A stretch of DNA of 64,000 nt from Hydractinia symbiolongicarpus. Taxonomy: Eukaryota > Cnidaria > Hydrozoa > Anthoathecata > Hydractiniidae. This document shows, in pieces, positions 15,201 through 30,600 of the stretch. Position 1 is the stretch's first letter; the number at the start of each line of letters is the position of its first letter. The stretch spans positions 3,970,001 to 4,034,000 of the forward strand of contig NC_079880.1 of the NCBI RefSeq assembly GCF_029227915.1, written 5' to 3'. The notes below the pieces were generated by a model that saw nothing but the letters and a program-made list of their open reading frames with translations, did no database searches and was not told the DNA's origin. The position numbers and the translations under genes are program-made.

Positions 15201-17203
15201 AAGTACCCACGGAGTAAACTCATTTCCCGAACGATTTTTTAAATTATTTTTTCACCACTAAAACGCATGAGACTTGTAGTTTTCAAAAATGTTTTCATTT
15301 TTGATGAGACGCTCAATAAAAGAAGTTTAATCGCCGGCAAACGAAAACCCGCGATTTCCCGTAAATCCCGGCTTGGCCCGTATAGTCAAAAGTATACAAA
15401 GAAAGTACCCTGGGAGTAAACTCATTTCCCAAACGATTTTTTAAATTATTTTTTCACCACTAAAACGCATGAGACTTGTAGTTTTCAACAATGTTTTCAT
15501 TTATGATGAGACGCTGAATAAATGTAGTTTAATCGCCGGCAAACGAAAACCCGTGATTTCCCATAAATCCCGGGCTTGGCCCGTATAGTCAAAAGTATAC
15601 AAAGAAAGTACCCAGGGAGTAAACTCATTTCCCGAACGATTTTTTAAATCACTTTTTCACCACTAAAACGCATGAGACCTGTGGTTTTTAAAAATGTTTT
15701 CATTTTTGATGAGACGCTGAATAAAAGAAGTTTAATCGCCGGCAAACGAAAACCTGCGATTTCCTGTAAATCCTGGACCCGGCCCGTATAGTCAAAAGTA
15801 TACAAAGAAAGTACCCAGGGATTAAACTCATTTCCCAAACGATTTTTTAAATTATTATTTCACCACTAAAACGCATGAGGCTTGTAGTTTTCAAAAATGT
15901 TTTCATTTTTGATGAGACGCTGATAAAAAGCAGTTTAATCGCCGGCAAACGAAAACCTGCGATTTCCCTAAATCCCGGACTCGGCCCGTATAGTCAAAAG
16001 TATACAAAGAAAGTACCCAGGGAGTAAACTCATTTCCCGAACGATTTTTTAAATTATTTTTTCACCACTAAAACGCATGAGACTTGTGGTTTTCAAAAAT
16101 GTTTTCATTTTTGATGAGACGCTGAATAAAAGAAGTTTAATCGCCGGCAAACGAAAACCCGCGATTTCCCGTAAATCCCGGGCTTGGCCCGTATAGTCAA
16201 AAGTATACAAAGAAAGTACCCAGGGAGTAAACTCAATTCCCGAACGATTTTTTAAATCACTTTTTCACCACTAAAACGCACGAGACTTGTAGTTTTTAAG
16301 AGTGTTTTCATTTTTGATGAGACGCTGAATAAAAGCAGTTTAATCGCCGGCAAACGAAATCCCGCGTTTTCCCGTAAATCCGGGGCTTGGCCCGTATAGT
16401 CGAATATATACAAAGAAAGTACCCAGGGTGTAAACTCATTTCCCGAACGATTTTTTAAATTTTTTTTTCACCACTAAAACGCATGAGACTTGTAGTTTTC
16501 AAAAATGTTTTCATTTTTGATGAGACGCTGAATAAAGGAACTTTAATCGTATAGTGAAAAGTATACAAAGAAAGTACCCAGGGTGTAAACTCATTTCCCG
16601 AACGATTTTTTTAATTATTTTTTCACCACTAAAACGCATGAGACTTGTAATTTTCAAAAATGTTTTCATTTTTGATGAGACGCTGAATAAAAGAAGTTTA
16701 ATCGCCGGCAAACGAAAACCCGCGATATCCCGTAAATCCCGGCTTGGCCCGTATAGTCAAAAGTATACAAAGAAAGTACCCTGGGAGTAAACTCATTTCC
16801 CGAACGATTTTTTAAATTATTTTTTCACCACTAAAACGCATGAGAATTGTAGTTTTCAAAAATGTTTTCATTTTTGATGAGACGCTGATAAAAAGCAGTT
16901 TAATCGCCGGCAAACGAAAACCTGCGATTTCCCTAAATCCCGGACTTGGCCCGTATAGTCAAAAGTATACAAAGAAAGTACCCAGGGAGTAAACTCATTT
17001 CCAGAACGATTTTTTAAATTATTTTTTCACCACTAAAACGCATAAGACTTGTAGTTTTTAAAAATGTTTTCATTTTTGATGAGACGCTGAATAAAAGCAG
17101 TTTAATCACCGGCAAACGAAAACCTGCGATTTCCCGTAAATCCCGGACTCGGCCCGTATAGTCAAAAGTATACAAAGAAAGTACCCAGGGAGTAAACTCA
17201 TTT
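12300..17203. repeat. higher-order satellite block, copy B (~4.9 kb)
   Basis: Second copy of the block at 5962-10865 (offset 6,338 bp). Unlike the 3.8-kb and 4.86-kb duplications, the two copies are not adjacent. About 1.4 kb of satellite lies between them, and part of that (about 10900-12200) itself matches 4960-6270 at offset 5,934. This indicates successive overlapping amplification events. Confidence 0.8.
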
Positions 17204-20200
17204 CCAGAACGATTTTTTAAATTATTTTTTCACCACTAAAACGCATGAGACTTGTAGTTTTCAAAAATGTTTTCATTTTTGATGAGACGCTGAATAAAAG
17301 AAGTTTAATCGCCGGCAAACGAAAACCCGCGATTTCCCGTAAATCCCGGCTTGGCCCGTATAGTCAAAAGTATACAAAGAAAGTACCCTGGGAGTAAACT
17401 CATTTCCCAAACGATTTTTTAAATTATTTTTTCACCACTAAAACGCATGAGACTTGTAGTTTTGAACAATGTTTTCATTTATGATGAGACGCTGAATAAA
17501 TGTAGTTTAATCGCCGGCAAACGAAAACCCGCGATTTCCCATAAATCCCGGGCTTGGCCCGTATAGTCAAAAGTATACAAAGAAAGTACCCAGGGAGTAA
17601 ACTCATTTCCCGAACGATTTTTTAAATCACTTTTTCACCACTAAAACGCATGAGACCTGTAGTTTTTAAAAATGTTTTCATTTTTGATGAGACGCTGAAT
17701 AAAAGAAGTTTAATCGCCGGCAAACGAAAACCTGCGATTTCCTGTAAATCCTGGACTCGGCCCGTATAGTCAAAAGTATACAAAGAAAGTACCCAGGGAG
17801 TAAACTCATTTCCCAAACGATTTTTTAAATTATTTTTTCACCACTAAAACGCATGAGACTTGTATTTTCAAAAATGTTTTCATTTTTGATGAGACGCTGA
17901 ATAAAAGAAGTTTAATCGCCGCCAAACGAAAACCCGCGATTTCCCGTAAATCCCGGCTTGGCCCGTATAGTGAAAAGTATACAAAGAAAGTACCCAGGGA
18001 GTAAACTCATTTCCCGAACGATTTTTTAAATCACTTTTTCACCACTAAAACGCATGAGACCTGTGGTTTTTAAAAATGTTTTCATTTTTGATGAGACGCT
18101 GAATAAAAGAAGTTTAATCGCCGGCAAACGAAAACCTGCGATTTCCTGTAAATCCTGGACCCGGCCCGTATAGTCAAAAGTATACAAAGAAAGTACCCAG
18201 GGATTAAACTCATTTCCCAAACAATTTTTTAAATTATTATTTCACCACTAAAACGCATGAGGCTTGTAGTTTTCAAGAATGTTTTCATTTTTGATGAGAC
18301 GCTGAATAAAAGAAGTTTAATCGCCGCCAAACTAAAACCCGCGATTTCCCGTAAATCCCGGCTTGGCCCGTATAGTCAAAAGTATACAAAGAAAGTACCC
18401 AGGAAGTAAACTCATTTCCCGAACGATTTTTTAAATTATTTTTTCACCACTAAAACGCATGAGACTTGTAGTTTTCAAAAATGTTTTCATTTTTGATGAG
18501 ACGCTGAATAAAAGAAGTTTAATCGCCGGCAAACGAAAACCCGCGATTTCCCGTAAATCCCGGCTTGGCCCGTATAGTCAAAAGTATACAAAGAAAGTAC
18601 CCTGGGAGTAAACTCATTTCCCAAACGATTTTTTAAATTATTTTTTCACCACTAAAACGCATGAGACTTGTAGTTTTGAACAATGTTTTCATTTATGATG
18701 AGACGCTGAATAAATGTAGTTTAATCGCCGGCAAACGAAAACCCGCGATTTCCCATAAATCCCGGGCTTGGCCCGTATAGTCAAAAGTATACAAAGAAAG
18801 TACCCAGGGAGTAAACTCATTTCCCGAACGATTTTTTAAATCACTTTTTCACCACTAAAACGCATGAGACCTGTAGTTTTTAAAAATGTTTTCATTTTTG
18901 ATGAGACGCTGAATAAAAGAAGTTTAATCGCCGGCAAACGAAAACCTGCGATTTCCTGTAAATCCTGGACTCGGCCCGTATAGTCAAAAGTATACAAAGA
19001 AAGTACCCAGGGAGTAAACTCATTTCCCAAACGATTTTTTAAATTATTTTTTCACCACTAAAACGCATGAGACTTGTAGTTTTCAAAAATGTTTTCATTT
19101 TTGATGAGACGCTGAATAAAAGAAGTTTAATCGCCGCCAAACGAAAACCCGCGATTTCCCGTAAATCCCGGCTTGGCCCGTATAGTGAAAAGTATACAAA
19201 GAAAGTACCCAGGGAGTAAACTCATTTCCCGAACGATTTTTTAAATCACTTTTTCACCACTAAAACGCATGAGACCTGTGGTTTTTAAAAATGTTTTCAT
19301 TTTTGATGAGACGCTGAATAAAAGAAGTTTAATCGCCGGCAAACGAAAACCTGCGATTTCCTGTAAATCCTGGACCCGGCCCGTATAGTCAAAAGTATAC
19401 AAAGAAAGTACCCAGGGATTAAACTCATTTCCCAAACAATTTTTTAAATTATTATTTCACCACTAAAACGCATGAGGCTTGTAGTTTTCAAGAATGTTTT
19501 CATTTTTGATGAGACGCTGAATAAAAGAAGTTTAATCGCCGCCAAACTAAAACCCGCGATTTCCCGTAAATCCCGGCTTGGCCCGTATAGTCAAAAGTAT
19601 ACAAAGAAAGTACCCAGGAAGTAAACTCATTTCCCGAACGATTTTTTAAATTATTTTTTCACCACTAAAACGCATGAGAATTGTAGTTTTCAAAAATGTT
19701 TTCATTTTTGATGACACGCTGATAAAAAGCAGTTTAATCGCCGGAAAACGAAAACCTGCGATTTCCCTAAATCCCGGACTCGGCCCGTATAGTCAAAAGT
19801 ATACAAAGAAAGTACCCAGGGAGTAAACTCATTTCAAGAACGATTTTTTAAATTATTTTTTCACCACTAAAACGCATAAGACTTGTATTTTTTAAAAATG
19901 TTTTCATTTTTGATGAGACGCTGAATAAAAGAAGTTTAATCGCAGGCAAACGAAAACCCGCGATTTCCCGTAAATCCCGGCTTGGCCCGTATAGTCAAAA
20001 GTATACAAAGAAAGTACCCTGTGAGTAAACTCATTTCCCGAACGATTTTTTAAATTATTTTTGCACCACTAAAACGCATGAGACTTGTGGTTTTCAAAAA
20101 TGTTTTCATTTTTGATGAGACGCTGAATAAAAGAAGTTTAATCGCCGGCAAACGAAAACCCGCGATTTCCCGTAAATCCCGGGCTGGGCCCGTATAGTCA

Positions 20201-23200
20201 AAAGTATACAAAGAAAGTACCCAGGGAGTAAACTCAATTCCCGAACGATTTTTTAAATCACTTTTTCACCACTAAAACGCACGAGACTTGTAGTTTTCAA
20301 AAATGTTTTCATTTTTGATGAGACGCTGAATAAAAGAAGTTTAATCGCCGGCAAACGAAAACCCGCGATATCCCGTAAATCCCGGCTTGGCCCGTATAGT
20401 CAAAAGTATACAAAGAAAGTACCCTGGGAGTAAACTCATTTCCCAAACGATTTTTTAAATTATTTTTTCACCACTAAAACGCATGAGACTTGTAGTTTTC
20501 AACAATGTTTTCATTTATGATGAGACGCTGAATAAATGTAGTTTAATCGCCGGCAAACGAAAACCCGCGATATCCCGTAAATCCCGGCTTGGCCCGTATA
20601 GTCAAAAGTATACAAAGAAAGTACCCTGGGAGTAAACTCATTTCCCAAACGATTTTTTAAATTATTTTTTCACCACTAAAACGCATGAGACTTGTAGTTT
20701 TCAACAATGTTTTCATTTATGATGAGACGCTGAATAAATGTAGTTTAATCGCCGGCAAACGAAAACCCGCGATTTCCCATAAATCCCGGGCTTGGCCCGT
20801 ATAGTCAAAAGTATACAAAGAAAGTACCCAGGGAGTAAACTCATTTCCCGAACGATTTTTTAAATCACTTTTTCACCACTAAAACGCATGAGACCTGTAG
20901 TTTTTAAAAATGTTTTCATTTTTGATGAGACGCTGAATAAAAGAAGTTTAATCGCCGCCAAACTAAAACCCGCGATTTCCCGTAAATCCCGGCTTGACCC
21001 GTATAGTCAAAAGTATGCAAAGAAAGTACCCAGGAAGTAAACTCATTTCCCGAACGATTTTTTAAATTATTTTTTCACCACTAAAACGCATGAGAATTGT
21101 AGTTTTCAAAAATGTTTTCATTTTTGATGAGACGCTGAATAAAAGCAGTTTAATCGCCGGCAAACGAAATCCCGCGTTTTCCCGTAAATCCGGGGCTTGG
21201 CCCGTATAGTCGAATATATACAAAGAAAGTACCCAGGGTGTAAACTCATTTCCCGAACGATTTTTTAAATTTTTTTTTCACCACTAAAACGCATGAGACT
21301 TGTAGTTTTCAAAAATGTTTTCATTTTTGATGAGACGCTGAATAAAGGAACTTTAATCGTATAGTGAAAAGTATACAAAGAAAGTACCCAGGGTGTAAAC
21401 TCATTTCCCGAACGATTTTTTAAATTATTTTTTCACCACTAAAACGCATGAGACTTGTAGTTTTCAACAATGTTTTCATTTATGATGAGACGCTGAATAA
21501 ATGTAGTTTAATCGCCGGCAAACGAAAACCCGCGATTTCCCATAAATCCCGGGCTTGGCCCGTATAGTCAAAAGTATACAAAGAAAGTACCCAGGGAGTA
21601 AACTCATTTCCCGAACGATTTTTTAAATCACTTTTTCACCACTAAAGCTCATGAGACCTGTAGTTTTTAAAAATGTTTTCATTTTTGATGAGACTCTGAA
21701 TAAAAGAAGTGTAATCGCCGCCAAACTAAAACCCGCGATTTCCCGTAAATCCCGGCTTGACCCGTATAGTCAAAAGTATACAAAGAAAGTACCCAGAAAG
21801 TAAACTCATTTCCCGAACGATTTTTTAAATTATTTTTTCACCACTAAAACGCATGAGAATTGTAGTTTTCAAAAATGTTTTCATTTTTGATGAGACGCTG
21901 ATAAAAAGCAGTTTAATCGCCGGCAAACGAAAACCTGCGATTTCCCTAAATCCCGGACTTGGCCCGTATAGTCAAAAGTATACAAAGAAAGTACCCAGGG
22001 AGTAAACTCATTTCCAGAACGATTTTTTAAATTATTTTTTCACCACTAAAACGCATAAGACTTGTAGTTTTTAAAAATGTTTTCATTTTTGATGAGACGC
22101 TGAATAAAAGCAGTTTAATCGCCGGCAAACGAAAACCTGCGATTTCCCGTAAATCCCGGACTCGGCCCGTATAGTCAAAAGTATACAAAGAAAGTACCCA
22201 GGGAGTAAACTCATTTCCAGAACGATTTTTTAAATTATTTTTTCACCACTAAAACGCATGAGACTTGTAGTTTTCAAAAATGTTTTCATTTATGATGAGA
22301 CGCTGAATAAATGTAGTTTAATCGCCGGCAAACGATAACCCGCGATTTCCCATAAATCCCGGGCTTGGCCCGTATAGTCAAAAGTATACAAAGAAAGTAC
22401 CCAGGGAGTAAACTCATTTCCCGAACGATTTTTTAAATCACTTTTTCACCACTAAAACGCATGAGACCTGTAGTTTTTAAAAATGTTTTCATTTTTGATG
22501 AGACGCTGAATAAAAGAAGTTTAATCGCCGGCAAACGAAAACCTGCGATTTCCTGTAAATCCTGGACTCGGCCCGTATAGTCAAAAGTATACAAAGAAAG
22601 TACCCAGGGAGTAAACTCATTTCCCAAACGATTTTTTAAATTATTATTTCACCACTAAAACGCATGAGGCTTGTAGTTTTCAAGAATGTTTTCATTTTTG
22701 ATGAGACGCTGAATAAAAGAAGTTTAATCGCCGCCAAACTAAAACCCGCGATTTCCCGTAAATCCCGGCTTGGCCCGTATAGTCAAAAGTATACAAAGAA
22801 AGTACCCAGGAAGTAAACTCATTTCCCGAACGATTTTTTAAATTATTTTTTCACCACTAAAACGCATGAGAATTGTAGTTTTCAAAAATGTTTTCATTTT
22901 TGATGAGACGCTGATAAAAAGCAGTTTAATCGCCGGCGAACGAAAACCTGCGATTTCCCTAAATCCCGGACTCGGCCCTTATAGTCAAAAGTATACAAAG
23001 AAAGTACCCAGGGAGTACACTCATTTCCAGAACGATTTTTTAAATTATTTTTTCACCACTAAAACGCATGAAGCTTGTAGTTTTCAAGAATGTTTTCATT
23101 TTTGATGAGACGCTGAATAAAAGAAGTTTAATCGCCGCCAAACTAAAACCCGCGATTTCCCGTAAATCCCGGCTTGGCCCGTATAGTCAAAAGTATACAA

Positions 23201-26200
23201 AGAAAGTACCCAGGAAGTAAACTCATTTCCCGAACGATTTTTTAAATTATTTTTTCACCACTAAAACGCATGAGAATTGTAGTTTTCAAAAATGTTTTCA
23301 TTTTTGATGAGACGCTGAAAAAAAGCAGTTTAATCGCCGGCAAACGAAAACCTGCGATTTCTCTAAATCCCGGACTCGGCCCGTATAGTCAAAAGTATAC
23401 AAAGAAAGTACCCAGGGAGTAAACTCATTTCCCGAACGATTTTTTAAATTATTTTTTCACCACTAAAACGCATGAGAATTGTAGTTTTCAAAAATGTTTT
23501 CATTTTTGATGAGACGCTGAAAAAAAGCAGTTTAATCGCCGGCAAACGAAAACCTGCGATTTCTCTAAATCCCGGACTCGGCCCGTATAGTCAAAAGTAT
23601 ACAAAGAAAGTACCCAGGGAGTAAACTCATTTCCCGAACGATTTTTTAAATTATTTTTTCACCACTAAAACGCATGAGAATTGTAGTTTTCAAAAATGTT
23701 TTCATTTTTGATGAGACGCTGATAAAAAGCAGTTTAATCGCCGGCAAACGAAAACCTGCGATTTCCCTAAATCCCGGACTTGGCTCGTATAGTCAAAAGT
23801 ATACAAAGAAAGTACCCAGGGAGTAAACTCATTTCCAGAACGATTTTTTAAATTATTTTTTCACCACTAAAACGCATAAGATTTGTAGTTTTTAAAAATG
23901 TTTTCATTTTTGATGAGACGCTGAATAAAAGCAGTTTAAATGCCGGCAAACGAAAACCTGCGATTTCCCGTAAATCCCGGACTCGGCCCGTATAGTCAAA
24001 AGTATACAAAGAAAGTACCCAGGGAGTAAACTCATTTCCAGAACGATTTTTTAAATTATTTTTTCACCACTAAAACGCATGAGACTTGTAGTTTTCAAAA
24101 ATGTTTTCATTTTTGATGAGACGCTGAATAAAAGAAGTTTAATCGCCAGCAAACGAAAACCCGCGATTTCCCGTAAATCCCGGCTTGGCCCGTATAGTCA
24201 AAAGTATACAAAGAAAGTACCCTGGGAGTAAACTCATTTCCCAAACGATTTTTTAAATTATTTTTTCACCACTAAAACGCATGAGACTTGTAGTTTTGAA
24301 CAATGTTTTCATTTATGATGAGACGCTGAATAAATGTAGTTTAATCGCCGGCAAACGAAAACCCGCGATTTCCCATAAATCCCGGGCTTGGCCCGTATAG
24401 TCAAAAGTATACAAAGAAAGTACCCAGGGAGTAAACTCATTTCCCGAACGATTTTTTAAATCACTTTTTCACCACTAAAACGCATGAGACCTGTAGTTTT
24501 TAAAAATGTTTTCATTTTTGATGAGACGCTGAATAAAAGAAGTTTAATCGCCGGCAAACGAAAACCTGCGATTTCCTGTAAATCCTGGACTCGGCCCGTA
24601 TAGTCAAAAGTATACAAAGAAAGTACCCAGGGAGTAAACTCATTTCCCAAACGATTTTTTAAATTATTATTTCACCACTAAAACGCATGAGGCTTGTAGT
24701 TTTCAAGAATGTTTTCATTTTTGATGAGACGCTGAATAAAAGAAGTTTAATCGCCGCCAAACTAAAACCCGCGATTTCCCGTAAATCCCGGCTTGGCCCG
24801 TATAGTCAAAAGTATACAAAGAAAGTACCCAGGAAGTAAACTCATTTCCCGAACGATTTTTTAAATTATTTTTTCACCACTAAAACGCATGAGAATTGTA
24901 GTTTTCAAAAATGTTTTCATTTTTGATGAGACGCTGATAAAAAGCAGTTTAATCGCCGGCAAACGAAAACCTGCGATTTCTCTAAATCCCGGACTCGGCC
25001 CGTAGAGTCAAAAGTATACAAAGAAAGTACCCAGGGAGTAAACTCAGTTCCCGAACGATTTTTTAAATTATTTTTTCACCACTAAAACGCATGAGAATTG
25101 TAGTTTTCAAAAATGTTTTCATTTTTGATGAGACGCTGATAAAAAGCAGTTTAATCGCCGGCAAACGAAAACCTGCGATTTCCCTAAATCCCGGACTTGG
25201 CCCGTATAGTCAAAAGTATACAAAGAAAGTACCCAGGGAGTAAACTCATTTCCAGAACGATTTTTTAAATTATTTTTTCACCACTAAAACGCATAAGATT
25301 TGTAGTTTTTAAAAATGTTTTCATTTTTGATGAGACGCTGAATAAAAGCAGTTTAATCGCCGGCAAACGAAAACCTGCGATTTCCCGTAAATCCCGGACT
25401 CGGCCCGTATAGTCAAAAGTATACAAAGAAAGTACCCAGGGAGTAAACTCATTTCCAGAACGATTTTTTAAATTATTTTTTCACCACTAAAACGCATGAG
25501 ACTTGTAGTTTTCAAAAATGTTTTCATTTTTGATGAGACGCTGAATAAAAGAAGTTTAATCGCCAGCAAACGAAAACCCGCGATTTCCCGTAAATCCCGG
25601 CTTGGCCCGTATAGTCAAAAGTATACAAAGAAAGTACCCTGGGAGTAAACTCATTTCCCAAACGATTTTTTAAATTATTTTTTCACCACTAAAACGCATG
25701 AGACTTGTAGTTTTGAACAATGTTTTCATTTATGATGAGACGCTGAATAAATGTAGTTTAATCGCCGGCAAACGAAAACCCGCGATTTCCCATAAATCCC
25801 GGGCTTGGCCCGTATAGTCAAAAGTATACAAAGAAAGTACCCAGGGAGTAAACTCATTTCCCGAACGATTTTTTAAATCACTTTTTCACCACTAAAACGC
25901 ATGAGACCTGTAGTTTTTAAAAATGTTTTCATTTTTGATGAGACGCTGAATAAAAGAAGTTTAATCGCCGGCAAACGAAAACCTGCGATTTCCTGTAAAT
26001 CCTGGACTCGGCCCGTATAGTCAAAAGTATACAAAGAAAGTACCCAGGGAGTAAACTCATTTCCCAAACGATTTTTTAAATTATTATTTCACCACTAAAA
26101 CGCATGAGGCTTGTAGTTTTCAAGAATGTTTTCATTTTTGATGAGACGCTGAATAAAAGAAGTTTAATCGCCGCCAAACTAAAACCCGCGATTTCCCGTA

Positions 26201-29200
26201 AATCCCGGCTTGGCCCGTATAGTCAAAAGTATACAAAGAAAGTACCCAGGAAGTAAACTCATTTCCCGAACGATTTTTTAAATTATTTTTTCACCACTAA
26301 AACGCATGAGAATTGTAGTTTTCAAAAATGTTTTCATTTTTGATGAGACGCTGATAAAAAGCAGTTTAATCGCCGGCAAACGAAACCTGCGATTTCCCTA
26401 AATCCCGGACTCGGCCCTTATAGTCAAAAGTATACAAAGAAAGTACCCAGGGAGTAAACTCATTTCCAGAACGATTTTTTAAATTATTTTTTCACCACTA
26501 AAACGCATGAGGCTTGTAGTTTTCAAGAATGTTTTCATTTTTGATGAGACGCTGAATAAAAGAAGTTTAATCGCCGCCAAACTAAAACCCGCGATTTCCC
26601 GTAAATCCCGGCTTGGCCCGTATAGTCAAAAGTATACAAAGAAAGTACCCAGGAAGTAAACTCATTTCCCGAACGATTTTTTAAATTATTTTTTCACCAC
26701 TAAAACGCATGAGAATTGTAGTTTTCAAAAATGTTTTCATTTTTGATGAGACGCTGATAAAAAGCAGTTTAATCGCCGGCAAACGAAAACCTGCGATTTC
26801 TCTAAATCCCGGACTCGGCCCGTATAGTCAAAAGTATACAAAGAAAGTACCCAGGGAGTAAACTCATTTCCCGAACGATTTTTTAAATTATTTTTTCACC
26901 ACTAAAACGCATGAGACTTGTAGTTTTCAAAAATGTTTTCATTTTTGATGAGACGCTGAATAAAAGCAGTTTAATCGCCGGCAAACGAAAACCTGCGATT
27001 TCCCGTAAATCCCGGACTAGGCCCGTATAGTCAAAAGTATACAAAGAAAGTACCCAGGAAGTAAACTCATTTCCAGAACGATTTTTTAAATTATGTTTTC
27101 ACCACTAAAACGCATAAGACTTGTAGTTTTTAAAAATGTTTTCATTTTTGATGAGACGCTGAATAAAAGAAGTTTAATCGCCGGCAAAGGAAAACCCGCG
27201 ATTTCCCGTAAATCCCGGACTCGGTCCGTATAGTCAAAAGTATACAAAGAAAGTACCCAGGGAGTAAACTCATTTCCAGAACGATTTTTTAAATTATGTT
27301 TTCACCACTAAAACGCATAAGACTTGTAGTTTTTAAAAATGTTTTCATTTTTGATGAGACGCTGAATAAAAGAAGTTTAATCGCCGGCAAAGGAAAACCC
27401 GCGATTTCCCGTAAATCCCGGGCTTGGCCCGTATAGTCAAAAGTATACAAAGAAAGTACCCAGGGAGTAAACTCATTTCCCGAACGATTTTTTAAATTAC
27501 TTTTTCACCACTAAAACGCATGAGACTTGTAGTTTTCAAAAATGTTTTTATTTTTGATGAGACGCTGAATAAAAGAAGTTTAATCGCAGGCAAACGAAAA
27601 CCCGAGATTTCTTGTAAATCCCGGCTTGGCCCGTATAGTCAAAAGTATACAAAGAAAGTACCCAGGGAGTAAACTCATTTCCCGAACGATTTTTTAAATT
27701 ATTTTTTCACCACTAAAACGCATGAGACTTGTAGTTTTCAAAAATGTTTTCATTTTTGATGAGACGCTGAATAAAAGAAGTTTAATCGCCGGCAAACGAA
27801 AACCCGCGATTTCCCGTAAATCCCGGGCTTGGCCCGTATAGTCAAAAGTATACAAAAATAGTACCCAGGGAGTAAACTCAATTCCCGAACGATTTTTTAA
27901 ATCACTTTTTCACCACTAAAACGCATGAGACTTGTAGTTTTTAAAAATGTTTTCATTTTTGATGAGACGCTGAATAAAAGAAGTTTAATCGCCGGCAAAC
28001 GAAAACCTACGATTTCCTGTTAATCTTGGACACGGCCCGTATAGTCAAAAGTATACAAAGAAAGTACCCAGGGAGTAAACGCATTTCCCGAACGATTTTT
28101 TAAATTACTTTTTCACCACTAAAACGCATGAGACTTGTAGTTTTCAAAAATGTTTTTATTTTTGATGAGACGCTGAATAAAAGAAGTTTAATCGCAGGCA
28201 AACGAAAACCCGAGATTTCTTGTAAATCCCGGCTTGGCCCGTATAGTCAAAATTATACAAAGAAAGTACCCAGGGAGTAAACTCATTTCCCGAACGATTT
28301 TTTAAATTATTTTTTCACCACTAAAACGCATGAGACTTGTAGTTTTCAAAAATGTTTTCATTTTTGATGAGACGCTGAATAAAAGAAGTTTAATCGCCGG
28401 CAAACGAAAACCCGCGATTTCCCGTAAATCCCGGGCTTGGCCCGTATAGTCAAAAGTATACAAAAATAGTACCCAGGGAGTAAACTCAATTCCCGAACGA
28501 TTTTTTAAATCACTTTTTCACCACTAAAACGCATGAGACTTGTAGTTTTTAAAAATGTTTTCATTTTTGATGAGACGCTGAATAAAAGAAGTTTAATCGC
28601 CGGCAAACGAAAACCTACGATTTCCCGTAAATCTTGGACACGGCCCGTATAGTCAAAAGTATACAAAGAAAGTACCCAGGGAGTAAACGCATTTCCCAAA
28701 CGATTTTTTAAATTATTATTTCACCACTAAAACGCATGAGACTTGTAGTTTTCAAGAATGTTTTCATTTTTGATGAGACGCTGAATAAAAGCAGTTTAAT
28801 CGCCGGCAAACGAAATCCCGCGTTTTCCCGTAAATCCGGGGCTTAACCCGTATATTCGAATATATACAAAGAAAGTACCCAGGGTGTAAACTCATTTCCC
28901 GAACGACTTTTTAAATTTATTTTTCACCACTAAAACGCATGAGACTTGTAGTTTTCAAAAATGTTTTCATTTTTGATGAGACGCTTAATGAAAGAGGTTT
29001 AATCGCCGGAAAACGAAAACCCGCGATTTCCAGTAAATCCCGGGCTTGGCCCGTATAGTCAAATGTATACAAAGAAAGTACCCTGTGAGTAAACTCATTT
29101 CCAGAACGATTTTTTAAATTATTTTTTCACCACTAAAACGCATAAGACTTGTAGTTTTTAAAAATGTTTTCATTTTTGATGAGACGCTGAATAAAAGAAG

Positions 29201-29279
29201 TTTAATCGCAGGCAAACGAAAACCCGCGATTTCCCGTAAATCCCGGGCTTGGCCCGTATAGTCAAAAGTATACAAAAAA

Positions 29280-30600
29280 AGTACCCAGGGAGTAAACTCA
29301 TTTCCCAAACAATTTTATAAATTATTATTTCACCACTAAAACGCATGAGACTAGTAGTTTTCAAGAATGTTTTCATTTTTGATGAGACGCTGAATAAAAG
29401 CAGTTTAATCGCCGGCAAACGAAAACCCGCGATTTCCCGTAAATCCCGTGCTTGGCACGTATAGTCGAATGTATACAAAGAAAGTACCCTGTGAGTAAAC
29501 TCATTTCCAAAACGATTTTTTAAAATATATTTTCACCACTAAAACGCATAAGACTTGTAGTTTTTAAAAATGTTTTCATATTTGATGGGACGCTGAATAA
29601 AAGAAGTTTAGTCGACGGCAAACGAAAACCCGCAATTTCCCGTAAATCCCGGGCTTGGCCCGTATAGTCAAAAGTATACAAAGAAAGTACCCAGGGAGTA
29701 AACTCATTTCCCGAACGATTTTTTATATTATTTTTTTACCACTAAACGCATGAGACTTATAGTTTTCAAAAATATTTTCATATTTGATGGGACGCTGAAT
29801 AAAAGAAATTAAATCGCCGGCAAACGAAAATCCGCGATTTCCCGTAAATCCCGGCTTTGACCGTATAGTGAAAAGTATACAAAGAAAGTACCCAAGGAGT
29901 AAACTCAATTCACGAACGATTTTTTAAATTATTTTTTCACCACTAAAACGCATGAAACTGGTAGTTTTCAAAAATGTTTTCATTTTTGATGAGACGCTGA
30001 TTAAAAGAAGTTTAATCGCCGGCAAACGAAAACCCGCGATTTCCCGTAAATCCCGGGCTTGGCCCGTATAGTCAAAAGTATACAAAAAAAGTACCCAGGG
30101 AGTAAACTCATTTCCCAAACAATTTTATAAATTATTATTTCACCACTAAAACGCATGAGACTAGTAGTTTTCAAGAATGTTTTCATTTTTGATGAGACGC
30201 TGAATAAAAGCAGTTTAATCGCCGGCAAACGAAAACCCGCGATTTCCCGTAAATCCCGTGCTTGGCACGTATAGTCGAATGTATACAAAGAAAGTACCCT
30301 GTGAGTAAACTCATTTCCAAAACGATTTTTTAAAATATATTTTCACCACTAAAACGCATAAGACTTGTAGTTTTTAAAAATGTTTTCATATTTGATGGGA
30401 CGCTGAATAAAAGAAGTTTAGTCGCCGGCAAACGAAAACCCGCAATTTCCCGTAAATCCCGGGCTTGGCCCGTATAGTCAAAAGTATACAAAGAAAGTAC
30501 CCAGGGAGTAAACTCATTTCCCGAACGATTTTTTATATTATTTTTTTACCACTAAACGCATGAGACTTATAGTTTTCAAAAATATTTTCATATTTGATGG
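29280..30600. repeat. 810-bp tandem satellite duplication
   Basis: A four-monomer unit is repeated at offset ~810 bp (for example the AAACAATTTTATAAATTATT variant near 29308 and 30118, and CCCGTGCTTGGCACG near 29445 and 30255). It lies in a zone of more diverged monomers (about 27500-34300) than the array to its left. Confidence 0.75.
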
